From Knoxdaviesia capensis (Eukaryota > Ascomycota > Sordariomycetes > Microascales > Gondwanamycetaceae): a DNA stretch of 64,000 bases. Below are positions 58,197 through 64,000 of this stretch, piece after piece (within the stretch, counting starts at the first letter, position 1; each line of letters starts with the position of its first letter). The translations under genes and the position numbers were made by a program. The stretch covers positions 4,970,981-5,034,980 of the forward strand of contig LNGK01000008.1 of NCBI GenBank assembly GCA_001510575.1, read 5' to 3'. The notes under the pieces were generated by a model. The model made no database searches and had not been told where the DNA came from. It saw only the letters and a list, made by a program, of their open reading frames with translations.

Positions 58197-59289
58197 ATGC
58201 GGCTCACACCGAACTTGATCAAGGAGTCTCTATCCTACTTGAATCCGCTGAAAGAACGAGAGCTAGACTTGCGAGGTGTGTTTGAAAAGAACAGATACTA
58301 CACTACACCACAGCCATAGGACAGGATTGATAGCCAATTTCTCTCTTCTTTCTTTTTTGTTCTACTACGAAATGTATAGGTCACAGAATACCAGCCATTG
58401 AGAATCTGGGAGTCGCCGGTGTAAGTTGCTTGCCCTTTCCCCGGTGCTGGGCTACGGCTCTTCGTCATGCCAAAGCTTTAGATTTCCAAAGGCACGTGTA
58501 TAACTAACACGCCGCACTCCCACAGCCCCATGATTCCATAGACTTCACCGACAACGACATCCAAGTGCTTGGAAACTTCCCACTCTCGCCGAGAATAACG
58601 ACACTGCTACTGGCGCGCAACCGCGTGTCAAGCATCCAGCACACTATTGCCGCGTCGCTACCTGGCTTGAAGAACCTGGTGCTGACGTCCAACCAGCTGG
58701 CCGAGCTGGCGGATCTAGATGTGCTGGCAACCTTCCCGCGGCTAACACACTTGGTTCTGGCGGAGAACCCCGTGTCCAAGAAAGAGGTTTGATTTTACTG
58801 GCTACTTTCCCGTGCTCTTGATTTGGAAACTGCTGGCTAACTGTCGCTGCTGTAGAACTACCGCTATTGGGTGATCTGGAGATGCCCGTCGGTGCGCTTC
58901 CTGGACTTCCAGAAAGTCAAGGACGCTGAGCGCAAACGCGCGGCTGAGCTATTCGGAACCACCGTAAAGCCCACAGAACTTGCTACTAAGGTAAGATATT
59001 CTGTCAAATATGCACCTACATGTTTGGCCTGCTTGCTAACCGCGTCATTCTTCAGATCATTGGCTTGAAATCAAAGGGCCTCCCGCTGGCCGCCACAAAC
59101 GGCGACGCGTCAGAGTCCGCCTCGTCGAAGCTCTCGATGATGAAGCTCACCGAGAACGAGAAGCAACGGCTACAGGAGATGGTCAAACGCGCCAAAACCC
59201 TCGAAGAGATCATCCGACTGGAGAAGATCCTGTCAGAGGGCCGGTTACCGCCGGGATTTCATCTGGACACAGATGCGATGGAAGAGTGA
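58197..59289 (+). CDS. lea1: U2 small nuclear ribonucleoprotein A' (Lea1)
   Basis: This leucine-rich-repeat protein binds U2 snRNA stem-loop IV with the B'' protein in the spliceosome. Exons are 58197-58275, 58380-58420, 58526-58786, 58856-58990 and 59056-59289, giving 249 residues, the usual family length. It opens MRLTPNLIKESLSYLNPLKE and then RELDLRGHRIPAIENLG. The repeats include DSIDFTDNDIQVLGNFP and LLLARNRVSSI. The LRR cap has NPVSKKENYRYWVIWRCPSV and RFLDFQKVKDAER. The C-terminus carries the helical IRLEKILSEGRLPPG segment seen in U2 A'. The third intron uses a weak donor, GTTTGA; reading through it would stop at once, leaving a product that ends KKEV. Confidence 0.95.
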
Positions 59290-59625
59290 TTGTGGAAACG
59301 GAAAATTGGCGGTGTGGGCTAGTTGAACTTTGCCTTTCTGCTTTTACGGGAGTAATAAAAAACATTCGAGGATCTAAAACACCATTTTGTCTGGACTGTA
59401 GTTTCGTTCTGGAGCATTCCTGTTAAATACAAGGACAGCGAGGCACGGCCCTATGTGGGTGAAAGCCTCTCTTCCGACTTACGAACATCTTCCAAACGGA
59501 CAAAAACGTAGGAAACACCGTATGGATGAACCGTTTATCCAACCGACGCAAGACATTCTCGAGACACATTAACACGTATGTAAAGAGTAAAGCGAGCACA
59601 AGCAGAGAGAAAATCATATTCAATC
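59290..59625. other. Convergent 3' intergenic region
   Basis: A short spacer between convergent genes holding both 3' UTRs. AATAAA-like sequence (AATAAAAAAC) lies near 59353 after the U2 A' stop. Nothing else is seen. Confidence 0.5.
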
Positions 59626-60436
59626 TTAGTCAGTCATAGACACATAGCCAGCACCACCACTACCACCAGCTGCCGCCTCGGCTGCACGACTGGCCTCCTC
59701 CTCTAACTGGCGGTTCGCGTCTGAAGAGCGACCGAGATCGAAGATACCGTCGCCGTTGACCAACAGCTTCTGCTTCCGGCCGTTCATAACGGCCTTTTCA
59801 CGCGTGGCCTTCTCGCCGTTCATGCGTGTCCGGGTGGCGGCGGCCTTGTCCTTGATCTTCTTGAAGGGGAAGGTCTTGGGCACGATGTCTTCAAGGAACT
59901 CGAGGTTCTCATTGTGCGACACGGCGGTGGCTAGATAGAGGAAGTTAGAAGGATAAGAGAAAAACGGAAGGGAGAGAGCCTGCGGGCCGGGGCGGTGTGA
60001 AGTAAAGCTTACCGATATCTTTGTACTGCACGTTTCTCCGCGGCTTGCGGTCCATCTTCACGGCGTTTTGCGCCTCTGTGGCCAAATGCTGGATGAAGAG
60101 CTCCTAGATATGGTTGAACATCTTGTTAATGCTGCTTTTATACAGGGACAAATATAGATGCCCGGTGCAGTCCCTGGATTCACCAAGAGCCTTTGACAAC
60201 ACAGGGGGTTACATACAGCTGCCAGGGTCATCACGAACACGGCATTGTTTGAGCAGATCTGGATGTCTGGATCGGTGGCGATAATCTTCTTGACTCTTGT
60301 CACTGCATGAACGCGAGGAGCTCAGTTAGAGTGGCCAGCACGGAAATACATGGGCGGCAGATAGGGACATACGCGGTAGAGTCGCCTGGCCAGTAGGCTC
60401 TCCTCGGGGAGGAATCGCGGTAGTATTGGAAGGCAT
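59626..60436 (-). CDS. Histone-fold protein of the Dpb3 / CHRAC15-POLE4 type
   Basis: This is a CBF/NF-Y-type histone-fold protein, most like the DNA polymerase epsilon subunit Dpb3 or its chromatin-remodelling relative CHRAC1. Exons are 60436-60373, 60302-60217, 60103-60013 and 59930-59626, giving 181 residues. The histone fold reads LPLTRVKKIIATDPDIQICS, NNAVFVMTLAAELFIQHLAT, EAQNAVKMDRKPRRNVQYKD and IATAVSHNENLEFLEDIVPK. All exon joins are phase-consistent. The C-terminal tail is Lys/Arg-rich, then Ala/Gly-rich, with no glutamine-rich activation region. An NF-YC-like (HapE) identity is less likely because its extra conserved sequences are absent. The partner would be a Dpb4-type subunit elsewhere in the genome. 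Confidence 0.82.
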
Positions 60437-61225
60437 ATCGAGAGGAAGGTTGGCGAGAGTGAGGATGGTAGATATGGTGGGAAGAGAGGAATGTGTGTAG
60501 AAGGCAAAAGTAACTGCGAAGTGGTGATAGACCATAGCCAAATAATATCGAACCACAGGTGGAATAACTAGATAGAGGGGGGACACATGTGGTGTGCTGT
60601 GGATTTTGTGTTAGAAGAGGCACTCAGGGCTATGTGTGCCTATAGTAAAAACAACACCCTCTAAGGCTTCCGTCTGATAGCCCAAGATCTCCAAACAGCA
60701 GTCCAAGAGAGGCACGACACTTTATTTTCTGAAATACTTATTTAGATACAACTGTTGAAGCTCATGATTTTACAGTTTTCATACTTGAATACCGATTTTT
60801 GGATTGAAAAGTCGAGGGAGCAAGAACTCTGCCGTTCATCCTCCAAGCTCAGCTATTCAGTTCACGGGGCTATGCATATATCGGGGATATTCATCAAACA
60901 GGGATATTTAGTTACCAGACTTATGCAGGTCAATAACCCGAACCTATTGTAACCCGAACCAGCATTCAATCGTGACACTTCAATCGTCATTCTCTATCCC
61001 TCCTTTTGACAGCTCAACAATCGCCGCCAAGATCTATAGCGAACACCTTGAATTCTATATCTCATTTTGTACCGGTTCAGGGCTGCTTTTACTAGCCTTT
61101 TATACCCCGACTTCCTCTCATCAACCCCCTTCAGAACAGCTCCCACCCCCAGCCACCAAGCAAACAGCAGTCCCGACCTCAAGAGCTTCATCCGCCCTAA
61201 AAGCCATGCGGAAATCCACAGTGTG
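60437..61225. promoter_or_regulatory. Divergent promoter region of the histone-fold and CLC genes
   Basis: It holds two sets of direct repeats: TAACCCGAACC at 60934-60944 and 60950-60960, and TTCAATCGT at 60965-60973 and 60979-60987. They lie about 240-290 bp upstream of the CLC start. No gene is seen; the frame open upstream of 61226 (from about 61067) is treated as 5' UTR. Confidence 0.4.
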
Positions 61226-63878
61226 ATGTCTTCGACCGCCACATCTCTCGCGCACACGCGCGAATCATCCACTATCCGGCGCTCGTCACAGAATGCCTCG
61301 ATAATCTCCGGCTCGTCGTCGATCCTCGAGCGCGGAGAGGGGGGCGCCACGGCCGCCGCTGCGCCGCACATCGACGAAGAGATCGCCGAGATCAAGCGGT
61401 ACGAGGACTTCACCACCATAGACTGGGTGCAGGATGCCGTGCGCGAACAGGCCCGGCGCAAGCAGCGGCGCCGGCGCATTGCCGGGGCGCTGAATAACGG
61501 CCGCGTCGGCTGGAGGTACTACCTCTGGGACTCTTACGATGCGGCTCAGGGGTGGATCGTGGTCACTCTGATCGGCGCGTCGATTGGAATGATTGCTGCT
61601 GTCATAAATATCGTGTCTGAGTGGCTGGCAGATTTCAAGCAGGGCCACTGCAAGACGGCGTTCTATCTCAACCAAGAGTTCTGCTGCTGGGGCGAGGAAC
61701 ACGACTGTGAGGACTGGCAGCGCTGGACTGGCTTCACACCAACCGACTACATCGTGTACATTGTCATGGGAGTATGTACAGAACCCCAGGATGGCCCAGC
61801 TTCTTTTAGCGGCTCGTATATTCTAACAACCTCATTTCTCTTTCCAGACTACCTTTGCTTATATCTCCGCGACTCTCGTCCGATCATATGCTCCGTATGC
61901 CGCCGGCTCGGGCATTTCCGAAATCAAAGTGATTATTGCCGGCTTTATCATGAAGGGCTTCCTCGGTGTCTGGACGCTCCTTATCAAGTCGATCGCTCTA
62001 CCGATCACTATCGCCTCGGGCCTGTCTGTCGGCAAAGAAGGCCCCAGCGTGCACTATGCCGTATGTACCGGAAACGTCATCTCGCGACTCTTTGACAAGT
62101 ACCGCCGCAACGCCTCCAAGACCCGCGAGATTCTCTGCGCTTGCGCCGCTGCCGGCGTGGCTGTGGCCTTCGGCAGCCCGATCGGAGGTGTCCTGTTCTC
62201 GCTTGAGGAGATGTCCAACTACTTCCCGCTCAAGACCCTGTGGCGCAGCTACTTTTGCGCCCTGGTAGCTACTGGCGTGCTATCGGCCATGAACCCTTTC
62301 CGCACTGGCCAGTTGGTCATGTTCCAGGTCCACTACGATCGTTCATGGCACTTTTTCGAGATTGTCTTCTACCTGATTCTCGGGGTGTTTGGAGGACTGT
62401 ATGGTGCGTTTGTCATCAAGTGGAATCTCCGCGCCCAGGCCTTCCGCAAACGGTACCTTGTCAACTACGCGGTGCTTGAGGTCGTCATTCTGGCTGCAGG
62501 AACTGCCATAATCTGTTACCCGAATGTGTTCCTGCGACTGGAAATGACCAAGAGCATGGAGATCCTCTTCCGCGAGTGTAACAGCGCGGAGGATTATCAG
62601 GGTCTGTGCGACGCCGACACACGGCTGAGCAACATTCTGTCACTGGTTGTGGCGACGGTCATCCGACTCTTCTTGGTCATCATCTCGTACGGCTGCAAGG
62701 TTCCCGCTGGAATCTTTGTGCCGTCGATGGCTGTCGGAGCCTCGTTTGGCCGTGCTGTGGGCATCATTGTGCAGTCCATCCACGAAGCGTCTCCACAGAG
62801 CGCTTTCTTCGCCGCCTGCAAGCCGGAAGAGCCCTGCATCACACCAGGAACATACGCGCTGCTTGGCGCCGCGGCTGCTCTTAGTGGAATCATGCACATT
62901 ACCGTGTCGGTGGTGGTGATCATGTTCGAGCTGACCGGCGCACTGGATTACATCCTGCCGACGATGATCGTGGTTGGTGTGACCAAGGTGGTCAACGAGC
63001 TGAGCGGGACGGGCGGCATCGCTGACCGGATGATTTGGTTCAGCGGGTTCCCGTTCCTAGACGGCAAGGAAGAGCACAACTTTGGCGTGCCGGTGTCGCA
63101 GGTGATGCGGTCGTCGGTGTCAGCGCTCCCGATCTACGGATACGACGTCAAGGACGTCGAGGCCCTGCTCCGGGCCCAGGAAAAGTACCAGGGGTTTCCG
63201 ATTATTGAGGACGAGAACTCCAAGATCCTGCGTGGATATATTGGGCGTACGGAACTGCGGTACGCACTTGATCGTGCGCATCGTGAACGACGGGTCAGCC
63301 CGCAAGCCAAGTGTCTGTTCGTACCACCCGCGGGTCCCGTGCCACCCCCGCCTGCGGGTAGCAGCGGGTACGACGCTGCATACGCTGACGTGGACGATGA
63401 CTCGCTGGCGCCGATCGACTTTTCGCGCTACATTGACGCCACGCCCGTCACCGCACACCCGCGACTCCCGCTCGAAACGGTAATGGAGCTGTTCCGCAAG
63501 ATCGGCCCGCGCGTGATCCTGATCGAGTACCACGGCCAACTGGCCGGCCTCGTCACGGTGAAAGACTGCCTGAAGTACCAGTTCAAGGTCGAGGCGGATG
63601 GACACGGTGGGCACAGCCTGCACCGGGATGCGGGCGGAGGCATGGGGGCCGGACAGGAACAGCTGTGGATGGCGATCCGCGGCGCGGCGGAGTGGGTGTC
63701 GCGGCGGGTGTCGAAGGCGACCGGCGGGCGGATACAGCTGAGGTCTTCGATGGATGAGCCCAGGGCAAGTGGGTTTGGACGGCCGGGTGGCAGCAGTAAT
63801 AGTGGTGGTAACGGGGCGATCCTCGACGGGGATGAGGATGTGGTGGAAGACGATGCGGTCGAGCTTCGTATGCGGTGA
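61226..63878 (+). CDS. CLC-family chloride channel / chloride-proton exchanger (Gef1-like)
   Basis: This is an intracellular CLC transporter, like yeast Gef1, which acts in Golgi/endosome ion balance. Exons are 61226-61771 and 61848-63878, giving 858 residues. The selectivity and gating motifs are all present: GSGISE (202-207), GKEGPSVH with gating Glu246, and GIFVPSMAVG near residue 470. SPIGGVLFSLEEM holds Glu303, at the place of the proton glutamate of exchangers. This pair suggests Cl-/H+ exchange and not a pure channel. Two CBS domains follow at about 630-820. The tail is Gly-rich and acidic. The first 100 residues are a cytosolic tail with basic RRKQRRRR. The 76-nt intron rebuilds MGTTFAYISATL. 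The start at 61226 is preferred, although the frame is open farther upstream. Confidence 0.95.
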
Positions 63879-64000
63879 TGGCAACGGATGGGATAGATGG
63901 AAAACGAAGGAGGTATCTATCATGTGATGTGACATGAGCACTTCTGTAACACTTGTATAGTAGTACCAAGGTTTGATTCTGAGTTGAATTTTAAGTTCAT

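Noticed and set aside
61067..61225. Upstream start for the CLC protein
   Set aside because: The open frame continues upstream, but its sequence is not conserved-looking, and the ATG at 61226 is followed by a typical cytosolic tail.

Overview
The window is nuclear DNA of a filamentous ascomycete (Pezizomycotina). A Eurotiales relative of Aspergillus or Penicillium is plausible but not proven. The genes carry short introns (mostly 60-90 nt, GTAAGT-type donors), the proteins belong to fungal families, and one retrotransposon shows the signature of RIP (repeat-induced point mutation). Sixteen protein-coding genes are supported, one of them cut by the left edge. No rRNA, tRNA or CRISPR array was recognised. 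Gene models below were built by hand from splice sites and frame continuity.

Region 1 (1-16 kb) holds metabolic and transport genes: the 5' part of an NCS1 nucleobase-type permease (-), a flavin-reductase-like protein (+), a medium-chain dehydrogenase/enoyl reductase (-), an AtuA/DUF1446 protein (+) divergent from it, a conserved acidic hypothetical protein with a FlbE-like N-terminus (+), an ACS-type MFS transporter (+) and a disordered protein of unknown function (-). The reductase, dehydrogenase, AtuA-like protein and MFS transporter could form a small catabolic cluster.

Region 2 (16-42 kb) is housekeeping: an RBM26/27-like CCCH-RRM RNA-binding protein (-), translation elongation factor 2 (-), the giant lipid-transfer protein Csf1 on a 9.86-kb exon (-), a DUF300/TMEM184 membrane protein (+) and a secreted GH92 alpha-mannosidase (-).

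Region 3 (42-50.5 kb) is gene-poor. It contains one complete but heavily RIP-mutated Ty1/Copia retrotransposon on the minus strand (44107-49746). The element has 342-bp LTRs, a 5-bp target duplication (GCTCC), a primer-binding site matching the anticodon arm of initiator tRNA-Met, a polypurine tract, and decayed gag, integrase, reverse transcriptase and RNase H in Copia order.

Region 4 (50.5-64 kb) returns to single-copy genes: a BED-like/Zn2Cys6 double zinc-finger protein (+), exocyst subunit Sec5 (-), U2 snRNP protein A' (+), a Dpb3/CHRAC-type histone-fold protein (-) and a CLC chloride/proton exchanger (+). Telomere-like TTAGGG motifs recur in several promoters. An assembly ambiguity (NN beside 20 G) lies at 10977-10998.
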